A stretch of DNA of 39,278 bases, taken from NCBI GenBank assembly GCA_016930435.1, contig JAFGGQ010000038.1, positions 1 through 39,278 of the forward strand. The letters run 5' to 3'. The notes beneath the pieces were generated by a model, which was given only the letters and a program-made list of their open reading frames with translations, did not search any database and was not told the DNA's origin. Shown here one piece after another: positions 28,155 to 36,540 of this stretch (position 1 is its first letter; every line of letters begins with the position of its first letter). The stretch comes from a bacterium. GTDB lineage: Bacteria > UBP14 > UBA6098 > JAFGQG01. Made by a program: the position numbers and the translations under genes.

Positions 28155-28411
28155 TAGCTGGTTTCAAGGAATTACGGAATTCGTTTTGAATAATGTTCAT
28201 GGTTTATGTGCATTTATTTGTTTCTTTTTCCATTTTGTTGTTTGCGGGATCTTTGGAGATGTGATCAGTTCAGATACCTCGTTTAATTGTCCCTCAAAAA
28301 CTTAGCGGCCTGAATGGCGTGTAATCCGGAATAGGGTAATTCTGGCTTTAAAAATCCAGGATACCTTTTCAACGCGGAGGTCATTACTTAGTTACTGAGA
28401 AAGGAGCAGCC

Positions 28412-30319
28412 ATGTCAAAGAAGCTTTATAACACAATAATAAACGGGGGGAATGGGGATATCAAATTATTTTCAAATCGTTTCCAGGTGGAATTTGAGTG
28501 CTGGGATGATTTTGAGAATAGTGACCTTAGGGACCTATGGCATTCCAATCCTGACATTCACCGTATTCTTCGGGACAGCATTTCCCTTGATGAAGCCCGG
28601 GATTTTCTTTATGATTATCTTGCCCGGCGTGAACGCTGGATATTCGAGGTGGACAACAAGCTTCACCCACTGGAAAAGGCAAATATTAGGGAGTGCATTC
28701 GCGTATTCAGGAGTATTCTTGCCCCCATAAATGAACTGCGTACAGGTCATAGTTCATTGTATTATTTATGGAAATTGGCCGTTGAAAACGAGAACGCTCT
28801 TCCCCAACCCATCTCCCGTGGGTTCATTCTGGAGTTTATTCATCTTTTCCGAGGGGTTGTGGGTTTATCCCATATTTACAGCCCAACGGGTATTTGCAAG
28901 GAGGACCTCCCTCATTTTTCGCGCCATAAGGGCCGAAAGGCCGCTATTTTGCGCTCCGAGGTGCTGGACCGGGAGGGTGAAATCATCGAGAGTTATATAA
29001 ATCGCTATCCCTCGGGCATGGAACCGGCAGTAGTCCGGAAAAGAAAAGATAATAGAGACCGTATATTAAGGTATTTCGATAGCACTATTGAAAGCTGGAA
29101 TAATTATCACTGGCATCTGGAGCATGTTATCAGGGAGGAAAAAACTCTATCTAACCTGGTGGATCTGACCGATATTGAAAAGGAGGGGATACGCATAGCC
29201 GTTCAAAATAAGATACCCTTTGGAGTTACTCCCTATTACGCTTCCCTTATGGACAAGGAATCCAGTCGGATTTGGGACCATCAAATCCGCTCTCAGGTTA
29301 TTCCTCCCCTGGATTATTCCCGGATAATGGCTGAGCATAAGGCTGATCGCACCAGCGCTTTCGATTTCATGGGGGAGGTGGATACATCGCCGGTTGACCT
29401 GGTCACGCGCCGTTACCCCAAGATAGCAATCTTTAAACCTTATAACACCTGCTCACAGATCTGCGTTTATTGTCAGCGGAACTGGGAGGTTCAGGAGGTA
29501 CTGTCGCCCGGAGCGCTCGCACCTCCCGATCAGCAGGATGCTGCTTTGACTTGGTTCGAAGAACATCCCACCATTACCGAGGTACTGATCACCGGCGGCG
29601 ACCCCGCACTGATGGAAGATTCACAGATAGATTACATTTTGTCGAGATTCGCTGCGATAGAGCATATAAAGCGTATTCGTTTTGCCACCCGCACACCCGT
29701 GGTCCTGCCCTTCAGGATCACAGATGATTTTGTGGATATATTAGCCAGGTATCATCAGCCGGGCCGGCGGGAAGTAGCAGTAGTTACCCATATAGAGCAC
29801 GTTTATGAGGCAACACCGGAGGCGATGGCGGCGGTTCAGCGGATTCGCCGGAAGGGCCTGGCGGTATATAACCAGGTGGTATTCACCATGGAGAACAGCC
29901 GCCGGTTTGAGCTGGTAGCTCTGCGCCGGCTATTGCGACTGATCGGGGTGGAATCATACTACACCTTCAACACCAAGGGCAAGGCGGAAACCCGCGCTTA
30001 CCGGGTACCAATCGCCAGATTGCTGCAGGAACGCAAGGAAGAAGCCCGGTTAATGCCCGGTTTGACCAGAACGGACGAAGCCGTATTCAACGTCCCGCGA
30101 ATGGGAAAGAACCACCTGAGAGCCGCCCAGGACCGAAGGCTGGTTATGATACGACCCGACGGCCGGCGGATCTACGAATTCCACCCCTGGGAAAAAAACC
30201 TGCTGCCAGTCGATATTTACTTTAATTATGTGGATGTCTCTATATGGGATTATCTCAAGGAACTGGACCGCCGCGGGGAGGATATCACCAAATATAGGAC
30301 AATATGGTATTACTTTTGA
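28412..30319 (+). CDS. KamA-family (lysine 2,3-aminomutase-like) radical SAM protein with long N-terminal region
   Basis: 635 aa; ATG 28412 after AAAGGAG. The C-terminal half holds a radical SAM domain: C-x3-C-x2-C at Cys347, Cys351, Cys354 (TCSQICVYCQRNWEV) for a [4Fe-4S] cluster, and ITGGDPALM (393-401) for SAM contact. Downstream segments (RIRFATRTPVVLP, VVTHIEHVYEATPEA, VYNQVVFT) match lysine/glutamate 2,3-aminomutases. The usual PLP loop of aminomutases is Gly-rich with one Lys (PGGGGK); here the equivalent stretch reads VFNVPRMGKNHLR (559-571), so Lys566 may bind PLP but the glycines are gone. The N-terminal 330 residues are far longer than in KamA and helical, without recognised motif. 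A 2,3-aminomutase activity is possible but a different reaction is as likely. It stands alone between non-coding gaps. Confidence 0.75.
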   Translation: MSKKLYNTIINGGNGDIKLFSNRFQVEFECWDDFENSDLRDLWHSNPDIHRILRDSISLDEARDFLYDYLARRERWIFEVDNKLHPLEKANIRECIRVFRSILAPINELRTGHSSLYYLWKLAVENENALPQPISRGFILEFIHLFRGVVGLSHIYSPTGICKEDLPHFSRHKGRKAAILRSEVLDREGEIIESYINRYPSGMEPAVVRKRKDNRDRILRYFDSTIESWNNYHWHLEHVIREEKTLSNLVDLTDIEKEGIRIAVQNKIPFGVTPYYASLMDKESSRIWDHQIRSQVIPPLDYSRIMAEHKADRTSAFDFMGEVDTSPVDLVTRRYPKIAIFKPYNTCSQICVYCQRNWEVQEVLSPGALAPPDQQDAALTWFEEHPTITEVLITGGDPALMEDSQIDYILSRFAAIEHIKRIRFATRTPVVLPFRITDDFVDILARYHQPGRREVAVVTHIEHVYEATPEAMAAVQRIRRKGLAVYNQVVFTMENSRRFELVALRRLLRLIGVESYYTFNTKGKAETRAYRVPIARLLQERKEEARLMPGLTRTDEAVFNVPRMGKNHLRAAQDRRLVMIRPDGRRIYEFHPWEKNLLPVDIYFNYVDVSIWDYLKELDRRGEDITKYRTIWYYF

Positions 30320-30440
30320 AAAACGCTGGGAATCAGGACCTGAATAATCTCTATATTTCTATCTCATTTAACCCAAGTTTCACAATAGTTATTTCCAAAT
30401 AACCGTGAATCGTTTTTCTACACGTTCACCGGGGGGAACT

Positions 30441-30456
30441 CTCCACGCCGGTGGAG
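30441..30456. repeat. Small perfect hairpin between convergent genes
   Basis: CTCCAC / GTGGAG stem with GCCG loop in the gap between the radical SAM gene and the convergent hydrolase gene. Neither side has a T-tract, so it is not a standard terminator. Confidence 0.35.
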
Positions 30457-30503
30457 TAAAGGGGGAAAACACCATAAATAAAAACCGAAAAATTAGCCCT
30501 TTT

Positions 30504-31358
30504 TTAAAACTTAATGGTATCGAATTCAAAATCCCGCTCGCTCTGCTTGATGCGAATAGCACGGTGGTTGGGGTCATGCTCCAGAATTACCATCCAATCC
30601 TCGGCGATAGCGCGCTTATATAGCTTTTTTCGCTGTTGCATGATTTCCACGGGGTATTGGTCGAATGCCATGGTATAAGCCAGTTTGACATGGTTCACGG
30701 ATGATACAATGCCTCCGAAATAAACTGCGGTCTGACCACCCGAGCGGATGAAAATAATCTGATGGGCACGGGTATGACCCCCCGTTACCTCCACACTGAT
30801 ACCCGGGAGTATCTCTTTGTTACCCTCTATCAGCTTAATTAGAGCATTTTCCTGAAGGGGCAAATAATTTTCCGGGAAATAGGTACCCTTAGTGCGTTCA
30901 TCGGGGTGCGTAGCGTCCTCCCACTCTGCTTTCTGTATATAATGGATAGCGTTAGGAAAAACGGGAACCGCTTTCCCATCTTTATCCCAGCGGGTACATG
31001 ATCCCACATGGTCAAAATGGAGGTGAGTAGCCACCACAACATCGATATCCTCCGGGGTTAATCCAAGCGCATTAAGAGATTCGATTACAGAAGCCTGGTT
31101 CTTGATTTTCCAGATCTTGACCTGGCGATCGTTATATTTACCGCCCAGCCCCGGATCTATTAGCACATTATGTTCACCGTTGCAAACAAGAAGTGGATTA
31201 GACTTGAGTACGGTGCGGTTAAGTTCATCGGTTTCCACGAGCTTCTGCCAGATTACCTTGGGGATCACCCCAAAATATCCGCCGGCATCGAGCCAGAACT
31301 CACCATCATGCAAGAAAAAAAGATCAAACTCCCCTACTTTTGTACTTTCTATTTTCAT
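30504..31358 (-). CDS. Metallo-beta-lactamase-fold hydrolase (lactonase-like)
   Basis: 284 aa on the minus strand. The frame is open from 31415, but ATG 31358 has AAAGGAG in place and begins MKIESTKVGEFDLFFLHDGE. The zinc motif THLHFDH (111-117) and a further metal His at GGHT (His195) are intact. The usual metal-bridging Asp of this family (in YFGDL-type sequences) is replaced: residues 213-220 read YFGGIVSS. A C-terminal LEHDPNH supplies the final His. The sequence around VNHVKLAYTMAFDQYP is of the COG0491 hydrolase type that includes lactonases and many enzymes of unknown substrate. No signal peptide, so cytoplasmic. It is divergent from the asparaginase-domain gene. Substrate unknown. Confidence 0.8.
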   Translation of the reverse strand: MKIESTKVGEFDLFFLHDGEFWLDAGGYFGVIPKVIWQKLVETDELNRTVLKSNPLLVCNGEHNVLIDPGLGGKYNDRQVKIWKIKNQASVIESLNALGLTPEDIDVVVATHLHFDHVGSCTRWDKDGKAVPVFPNAIHYIQKAEWEDATHPDERTKGTYFPENYLPLQENALIKLIEGNKEILPGISVEVTGGHTRAHQIIFIRSGGQTAVYFGGIVSSVNHVKLAYTMAFDQYPVEIMQQRKKLYKRAIAEDWMVILEHDPNHRAIRIKQSERDFEFDTIKF

Positions 31359-31729
31359 TAACGCTCCTTTCCTGCCACCATAAAACAAGGGGCAATTATT
31401 AAAAATGGTTTTCAAAAATAATCAAAAACCAGGATCTGGTCAAGTATATTCTGGCAAGTATCATTCACAAAGTATCACAATCTGCTGAACAAGTTACGGA
31501 GATTGTTGCCGGACTTAAATCCTATTTTAGGAGCGTTATAACTTCATAATTCTTTAAGGTTCATAAAAAATTTCAGTTAATAGAAAACATCAACCTACTT
31601 ATTTTTCATAAGATTGATTAACTTCTTTTATTGACCAGGGTTTTTACAGTAAATATTTGGAGATTCCACTTGAATATTTTGAGAATATATTTATATTTAT
31701 AGCTTTATAAATAAAATATCAGAGAGGAT
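31359..31729. other. 371-nt divergent intergenic region
   Basis: AT-rich, no convincing gene. It contains a plausible rightward promoter at 31631-31659; nothing else recognised. Confidence 0.55.
31631..31659 (+). promoter_or_regulatory. Putative promoter of the asparaginase-domain gene
   Basis: TTGACC (31631-31636), 17-nt spacer, TATTTG (31654-31659), about 70 nt upstream of ATG 31730. Confidence 0.4.
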
Positions 31730-32221
31730 ATGAGATTGAAAATTCGGATCATAATAACCGGTGGGACATTCGATAAGCATTATGATGAATTACAGGGCAG
31801 CCTTACCTTTAAAGACACCTTTCTGCCGGAAATACTGAATAATGCTCGCTGTACCGTTCCCCTTAAGCTCGAAATCAACGAATTATTGGATAGTCTGGAG
31901 ATGGGTGAGGATGATCGTCAGAGTATTCTGCTTTCCTGCCGGAATGCCGAAGAGGACCACATCGTGATAACCCATGGGACGGACACCATGACCGAAACCG
32001 CGGCGGTACTGGGTAAAGCCGGTTTAAACAAGACCATCGTTCTCACCGGTGCTATGAGGCCTTATATCCTAACCAATTCCGATGCTGTTTTTAACCTGGG
32101 GGGCAGCATAACCGCGGTGCAGCTCCTTCCGCCCGGAGTTTACATTGTGATCAACGGGAGGGTCTTCAGCTGGAATGAGGTTCGCAAAAACCGACAAAAG
32201 GGGGTCTTTGAGGAGGTCTGA
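31730..32221 (+). CDS. Short asparaginase N-domain protein
   Basis: 163 aa, matching only the N-terminal domain of L-asparaginases (normally about 330 aa). Both catalytic triads are present: TGGTFD (10-15) with Thr13 as likely nucleophile, and THGTDT (81-86); LTGAMRP (106-111) follows as in full-length enzymes. The C-terminal domain that completes the dimer interface and active site is absent, and the next 160 nt contain no remnant of it, so this looks like a true single-domain family member and not a recent truncation. ATG 31730 is only 2 nt from AGAGAGG; the in-frame TTG at 31736 has better spacing and may be the real start (161 aa). Whether it hydrolyses asparagine is uncertain. Confidence 0.75.
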   Translation: MRLKIRIIITGGTFDKHYDELQGSLTFKDTFLPEILNNARCTVPLKLEINELLDSLEMGEDDRQSILLSCRNAEEDHIVITHGTDTMTETAAVLGKAGLNKTIVLTGAMRPYILTNSDAVFNLGGSITAVQLLPPGVYIVINGRVFSWNEVRKNRQKGVFEEV

Positions 32222-32382
32222 AAGTATTTCCAGGCGTTATGGAATATGTGTTAAATAATACTAAGGGGTTCTTTGGAAACTGAAAGAAGAGTTTTGCAAC
32301 GCGGTGCTTGTGCGTCATTATAGGGGCGGGAGATGTCTTTTTGTGTACTGGAACCGTGGATTTATAAATTGAGGAGGGTAAT

Positions 32383-34167
32383 ATGTCATCTACAACGGGA
32401 AAGATACCCAGCGATCTTAAGATCGCGCAAGCGGCGAAGCTTACACCGATAATGGAAATTGCGGAAAAGGCGGGTCTTCTTAAATCGGAATTAATACCCT
32501 ATGGTTGGTACAAGGCGAAGGTGGACCTTGGTGTATTGGATCGTTTGAAGGGCGCTTCAAACGGCAAATATATCGAGGTAACTGCGATCACTCCTACTCC
32601 CTTGGGTGAGGGTAAGACCACTACACTGGTGGGTTTAACCCAGGCAATGGGTTCTGTTTTGGGGCAAAGGGTAATTTGTTGTATTCGGCAGCCCAGCATG
32701 GGTCCCACCTTTAACATCAAGGGTGGAGCGGCCGGCGGGGGATTCAGCCAGATCATCCCTATGGAGGACTTCAACCTCCATCTCACCGGTGATATTCATG
32801 CGGTGGCGATCGCTCATAATCTGGCAGCGGCGGCGCTGGATACACGAATGTACCATGAAAGCCGTCAGACAGACGAGGCGCTGTTTCGCAGAGGGGTAAA
32901 ACGCAGGCTCGATATCGACCCGGATACCATCACCTGGAATCGGGTAGTTGATGTTTGCGACCGTTCCCTTCGCGAGATAACGGTTGGACTGGAGGATAGT
33001 GCTCAGGCGGATGGGTCGCCCAGTCCTGTATTTCCGCGGAAAACCGGGTTTGACATAACAGTCGCCAGCGAATTAATGGCGATCTTGGCTTTAGCTACGA
33101 GCTTAAAGGACCTCCGGGAACGGGTGGGGAGAGTTATTATAGGTTCCAACCGGCAGGGAAAACCGGTTAGTCTGGATGACCTTGAGGTTGCCGGCGCGGT
33201 TACCGTACTCCTGAAGGATGCCCTCCTGCCTACCCTTATGCAAACCCTGGAGGGCCAGGCAGCATTCGTCCATACCGGGCCATTTGCTAATATTGCTCAT
33301 GGCAACTCATCGATCATTGCGGACAAGATAGCCTTAAAACTGGCCGATTATGTTATTACGGAGAGCGGGTTCGGGTCCGATGTCGGGATGGAAAAATTTT
33401 TCAACATCAAGTGTCGTTATTCGGGTCTGGTTCCGGATGCAGTTGTGCTGGTGGCTACTGTCAGGGCATTGAAGATGCATGGCGGAGGGCCAAGGGTTTC
33501 TCCCGGAGCGCCCCTTGACAAGGTTTACAAGAAAGAAGACCTGACCCTACTGGAGGCAGGACTTCCAAATTTGGGAGCACATATAAAGAACGCCATTCGC
33601 TTCGGGATTCCGGTTGTTGTTGCCGTGAACGCCTTTACCCAGGATACCCCTGCCGAATTAAGGCTGATTAGGGATTATGCTCTCTCCCAGGGGGCCGAAG
33701 AGGCAGCTATCTCAAAGCATTTCACCGAGGGGGGGAGGGGCGCTGCCGAATTGGCCGAAGCGGTATGCTCTGCTGCGCGGAAAAAAGCAAAGTTCAAATA
33801 TCTCTATCCCCTAAAGTGGCCATTAAAGAAGAAGATCGAGACAATTGCCCGGGAGATATACGGGGCTAAAGGGGTTTCATACGAGCCCCTGGCGGAGGAA
33901 CAGCTTCATGATTACCAGTCCATGGGTTTCGGGGATCTCCCCATCTGTATGGTAAAGACCCCCTTGAGCCTGAGCCATGATCCTGATTTAAAAGGGGTTC
34001 CACGGGATTTCATATTGCCTATTAAGGAGGCCCGGGCAAGTCTGGGCGCCGGGTTTATTTACCCGCTGGCCGGAGAGATAAATACTATGCCCGGTTTGGC
34101 TACTTATCCAGCATTTACCAGGATAGATATCGACCCCAGAACAGGCAGGATAAAGGGATTATCGTAA
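32383..34167 (+). CDS. fhs: Formate-tetrahydrofolate ligase
   Basis: 594 aa; ATG 32383 after GAGGAGG. It makes 10-formyl-tetrahydrofolate from formate, THF and ATP, feeding purine synthesis or the methyl branch of the Wood-Ljungdahl pathway. The P-loop PTPLGEGKTT (71-80), RQPSMGPTFNIKGGAAGGG (102-120), FNLHLTGDIHA and the HTGPFANIAHGNSS stretch are diagnostic. Slightly longer than the common bacterial form of about 555 residues. No other one-carbon genes adjoin it, so a folate cycle role is all that can be said. Upstream 32222-32382 has no gene and no recognised THF riboswitch. Confidence 0.95.
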   Translation: MSSTTGKIPSDLKIAQAAKLTPIMEIAEKAGLLKSELIPYGWYKAKVDLGVLDRLKGASNGKYIEVTAITPTPLGEGKTTTLVGLTQAMGSVLGQRVICCIRQPSMGPTFNIKGGAAGGGFSQIIPMEDFNLHLTGDIHAVAIAHNLAAAALDTRMYHESRQTDEALFRRGVKRRLDIDPDTITWNRVVDVCDRSLREITVGLEDSAQADGSPSPVFPRKTGFDITVASELMAILALATSLKDLRERVGRVIIGSNRQGKPVSLDDLEVAGAVTVLLKDALLPTLMQTLEGQAAFVHTGPFANIAHGNSSIIADKIALKLADYVITESGFGSDVGMEKFFNIKCRYSGLVPDAVVLVATVRALKMHGGGPRVSPGAPLDKVYKKEDLTLLEAGLPNLGAHIKNAIRFGIPVVVAVNAFTQDTPAELRLIRDYALSQGAEEAAISKHFTEGGRGAAELAEAVCSAARKKAKFKYLYPLKWPLKKKIETIAREIYGAKGVSYEPLAEEQLHDYQSMGFGDLPICMVKTPLSLSHDPDLKGVPRDFILPIKEARASLGAGFIYPLAGEINTMPGLATYPAFTRIDIDPRTGRIKGLS

Positions 34168-34172
34168 ATAAA

Positions 34173-34223
34173 AATCCCCAATATTGATACTATATTCCTT
34201 ATCCCGGTTAATGGGGATTAAGG
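34173..34223. repeat. Overlapping hairpins between convergent fhs and malic enzyme genes
   Basis: AATCCCCA (34173-34180) pairs with TGGGGATT (34212-34219). Alternatively CCTTATCCC (34197-34205) pairs with GGGATTAAGG (34214-34223) with one bulged T. The two pairings exclude each other. The position suggests a convergent terminator, but T-tracts are poor. Confidence 0.45.
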
Positions 34224-34243
34224 AGCGAATAAAAATCCTTCTT

Positions 34244-35599
34244 TCAATCCTCAAGCAGCCCTTTGGGAACGGGTTTTATAAACCCATCCTCCATCATGCT
34301 ATGAACCTGGTCCCGGGCATGTTTGATCTTTGTTTCAGCCATGTTCATAAGCTCCTGAGGAGTAAGTTTCAACCGGGCAACTCCCTGTTCGATGGCCTTC
34401 ATCCCCACGGCAACGGCTTCACGGGGAAATACTTCCCATTCATCCATGGTCGGGATAATATAGTCGTCCCGCAGTCCTTTGTCCTCGGCTACTTTAGCCA
34501 GTTCAAATGCTGCGGCTAAACACATCTCGTCGGTAATGGTGAGCGCTCTGACATCCAGGGTCCCCCGGAATATGCCCGGGAAGCCCAATGAATTATTCAC
34601 CTGGTTGGGGAAATCGCTTCTTCCGGTTGCAACTATACGGGCACCGGCTTCAAGCGCATCCCATGGGAATATCTCGGGAACCGGATTGGCGCATGTAAAT
34701 AGAATGGCATCTTTAGCCATGTCCGATACCCACTGGGGTTCGATAACACCCGGGCCGGATTTAGATAGCGCGATTACGACATCAGCGCCCTTCATTGCAG
34801 CCGGTATGCCACCCTTGATATTCCCGGGATTGGTCATTTCACAGAGCTCCCATTTTTCAATCTGAATGGTATCCCTGCGGATATCGTCGCGGTATGGGCC
34901 CAGTGTATCCCTGGAGTCGGCGATTATGCACTTCTTGGGATCAATACCCGCTTTAAAACAGAGATGAGCGATCTTGACATTGCTGGCTCCGGAACCGATA
35001 AAGCCCACTTTAACCTGGTCCAACTTTTTGCCCACCACCTTTAGGGCGTTTATCAATCCCGCAACGGTAACCGTTGCCGTGCCCTGCTGATCGTCGTGCC
35101 AGACCGGAATGCGTGCCTTCTGGCGCAGTTCCTCCAGTATGCGGAAACATTTGGGTTTCTCGATGTCCTCCAGGTTGAATCCCCCGAATGCCGGCTGGAG
35201 GAGAAGGGCAGTGCGAATGAATTCCTGGGGATCTTTAGTGTCTAAAGCAAGGGGAAAAGCATCCACTCCACCCAGATATTTGAATAGAATGGCTTTCCCC
35301 TCCATGACCGGCATGGATGCCTCGGGCCCGATATCGCCCAGTCCGAGCACCCTCGTGCCGTCGGTAAGCACCGCTATCATGTTGGCCTTATTGGTATGTT
35401 CGTACACAGTCTCCGGGTGAGCCTGGATGTCGAGGCAGGGCTTCGCTACCCCAGGAGTGTACCAGATTGCGAAATCATTAAAGTCGCGAATAATGCACTT
35501 GACACCCAACTCTATCTTTCCCTTATAGAAAGGGTGCAGTTTCATGGCCTCTTTGCCGGGTTTCTCGCTTTTCTCAATTAGCTCTTCTCGGGTGGACAT
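34244..35599 (-). CDS. NAD(P)-dependent malic enzyme (oxaloacetate-decarboxylating)
   Basis: 451 aa on the minus strand. ATG 35599 is preferred to the in-frame GTG at 35605, which overlaps the ribosome site AAGGAG itself. It converts malate to pyruvate, CO2 and NAD(P)H. Catalytic Tyr47 lies in WYTPGVA, Lys102 in EGKAILFK; metal ligands are Glu145-Asp146 (FNLEDI) and Asp170 (WHDDQQGTA). The Rossmann loop is GSGASN (202-207), and ALSKSGPGVI and FTCANPVPEI follow. Size and motifs are of the short bacterial type without a phosphotransacetylase domain. Cofactor preference cannot be told. It is convergent with fhs. Confidence 0.93.
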   Translation of the reverse strand: MSTREELIEKSEKPGKEAMKLHPFYKGKIELGVKCIIRDFNDFAIWYTPGVAKPCLDIQAHPETVYEHTNKANMIAVLTDGTRVLGLGDIGPEASMPVMEGKAILFKYLGGVDAFPLALDTKDPQEFIRTALLLQPAFGGFNLEDIEKPKCFRILEELRQKARIPVWHDDQQGTATVTVAGLINALKVVGKKLDQVKVGFIGSGASNVKIAHLCFKAGIDPKKCIIADSRDTLGPYRDDIRRDTIQIEKWELCEMTNPGNIKGGIPAAMKGADVVIALSKSGPGVIEPQWVSDMAKDAILFTCANPVPEIFPWDALEAGARIVATGRSDFPNQVNNSLGFPGIFRGTLDVRALTITDEMCLAAAFELAKVAEDKGLRDDYIIPTMDEWEVFPREAVAVGMKAIEQGVARLKLTPQELMNMAETKIKHARDQVHSMMEDGFIKPVPKGLLED

Positions 35600-35605
35600 C
35601 CTCAC

Positions 35606-35917
35606 TCCTTGTTAAATTATGGTCTTCATAAACTTCGGTGTAGCAGAGTTATGTTCAATAATACATTTATTATCACGGATGGGGATGGAAATGGGTTATA
35701 ATCTCCTTCTACTATTATCGGATAACGAGATTTTGTAATGGACAATGCCGGTTCCGATAAAAAACTATCCTAATATAATACCTTCAAAATCTTTTGCAAT
35801 TAGAATCTGAACATAATGGAATTTGAACTTGTTTCGAATAGAAGAAAAATCCGGCTGGTTTTTATGAGCAACCACTCAACAGATGAACAGTTGACCTTAA
35901 GCAAGGCAGGTTCGGCG
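35606..35917. other. Non-coding gap left of the CRISPR-like remnant
   Basis: 312 nt upstream of the malic enzyme gene. AT-rich, no gene seen. The rest of the gap (to 36540) holds the features listed next. Confidence 0.5.
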
Positions 35918-36028
35918 ATGAAGGATTTTATCCTTCATAAGCCAACCCACGCACCCGCGAAGGGTATTGCGACTTAATCTCGGTGCAGTTGCCCCGAGCT
36001 TTTAGGAGTTTGCCGTTCGTCAAACTCC
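35918..36028. repeat. Row of hairpins in the malic enzyme-mutase gap
   Basis: Perfect hairpin ATGAAGGA/TCCTTCAT (35918-35925, 35931-35938; loop TTTTA). Then the CRISPR-repeat-like sequence (35943-35973), itself with ACCC/GGGT dyad symmetry. Then CTCGG/CCGAG (about 35979-35999). Then GGAGTTTG/CAAACTCC (36005-36012, 36021-36028; loop of 8). Four hairpins in 111 nt is far above what the rest of the window shows. Confidence 0.7.
35943..35973 (-). CRISPR. Solitary, degenerate type I-C-like CRISPR repeat (remnant)
   Basis: Read on the minus strand it starts GTCGCAATACCC at 35973, continues TTCGCGGGTGCGTGG and ends GTTG at 35943. Type I-C repeats begin GTCGC, have a short G/C dyad in the middle, and end GTGGATTGAAAC or similar. 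The match breaks at the 3' end (GGC in place of AAAC), as in many leader-distal terminal repeats. Only one copy is convincing and no regular spacers are present, so this is a relic and not an array. It lies on the same strand and 92 nt beyond the Cas3-like fragment. Confidence 0.5.
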
Positions 36029-36064
36029 CCTACTGGAATTTTTGTTAGTTTCAAACCTGCCGCG

Positions 36065-36235
36065 TTAGTAATACTGTGTCAGCCTGGCAAGCCTTTCAAG
36101 TTCAGTGACAGGCTTATCCCGTTTAAAAAAGCGTAATACGAATTCAGCCGTTCCGTCTAAATGTTGTTTTATGGACTGTTTCCGATCCGAATTGTCTTTG
36201 GAAACATGGGCGAGATAATCATTAAATTTGGCCAT
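36065..36235 (-). pseudogene. cas3: Truncated Cas3-like HD nuclease N-terminus
   Basis: 56 codons from ATG 36235 (an in-frame TTG at 36262 is possible). The peptide begins MAKFNDYLAHVSKDNSDRK and continues QSIKQHLDGTAEFVLRFF. This resembles the start of Cas3'' HD domains, which read roughly Y-x-AH, polar turn, Q-S/T-[LIV]-x-x-HL-x-G-T/V-A. His and the following helix are present, but the frame stops after LERLARLTQYY, just before the place where the HD dyad (LLHDIGK-type) should come. A complete Cas3 is 700-800 residues. No other cas gene follows. Taken with the adjacent I-C-like repeat it is best read as the 5' stub of a deleted type I-C locus. A short unrelated ORF cannot be excluded. Confidence 0.5.
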
Positions 36236-36262
36236 TACTTCGCACCCCCGATTTCTTACCAA

Positions 36263-36540
36263 ATATGTTTTAAGGATTTATTCTCAATAAAACCCCAAAA
36301 TAGGTGATGTCAAGTAGTAATATACTCCTAATTCCTACCAAAAATTACGGGCTGCTTGAATCTTAATGCCATCGCTATACTTCTATACGGCTTATCATTT
36401 TTTCTTGATTAATATTCGGTACTATATATATTTGATGTTAAACTGAATGATCGGCTTAAATTTTGGGCAAAAAATGGCATTCATATCAATACAATATATA
36501 TTAAAATATTCCGGTTTATATTCAGGGAAGGGAGTTAATC
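36263..36540. other. Non-coding region upstream of the acyl-CoA mutase
   Basis: AT-rich, 278 nt. I see the ribosome site AAGGGAG near 36526-36532 but no clear promoter, terminator or cobalamin riboswitch. Confidence 0.45.

Larger units (their letters stand above)
28004..28411. other. 408-nt non-coding gap before the radical SAM gene
   Basis: No convincing open frame. It holds a possible promoter (28077-28105), an inverted repeat (28135-28154) and the ribosome site AAAGGAG (28401-28406) of the next gene. No known riboswitch pattern was recognised. Confidence 0.6.

Noticed and set aside
32222-32382. Tetrahydrofolate riboswitch upstream of fhs
   Set aside because: I looked for the conserved THF-I core and did not find it.
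35869-35895. Second CRISPR repeat copy (minus strand GTCAACTG...GTGGTTG) 78 nt beyond the first
   Set aside because: Only the first and last few bases resemble the repeat, the central dyad is missing, and the period does not fit a normal repeat-spacer unit.
36049-36082. Degenerate repeat beginning GTTTCAAACC (plus strand) at the end of the Cas3-like stub
   Set aside because: It resembles the end of an I-C repeat for about ten bases only; may be chance or the deletion junction.
36263-36540. Cobalamin riboswitch upstream of the B12-dependent mutase
   Set aside because: No B12-box-like sequence or matching stem arrangement was recognised, and mutase genes are not the usual targets.
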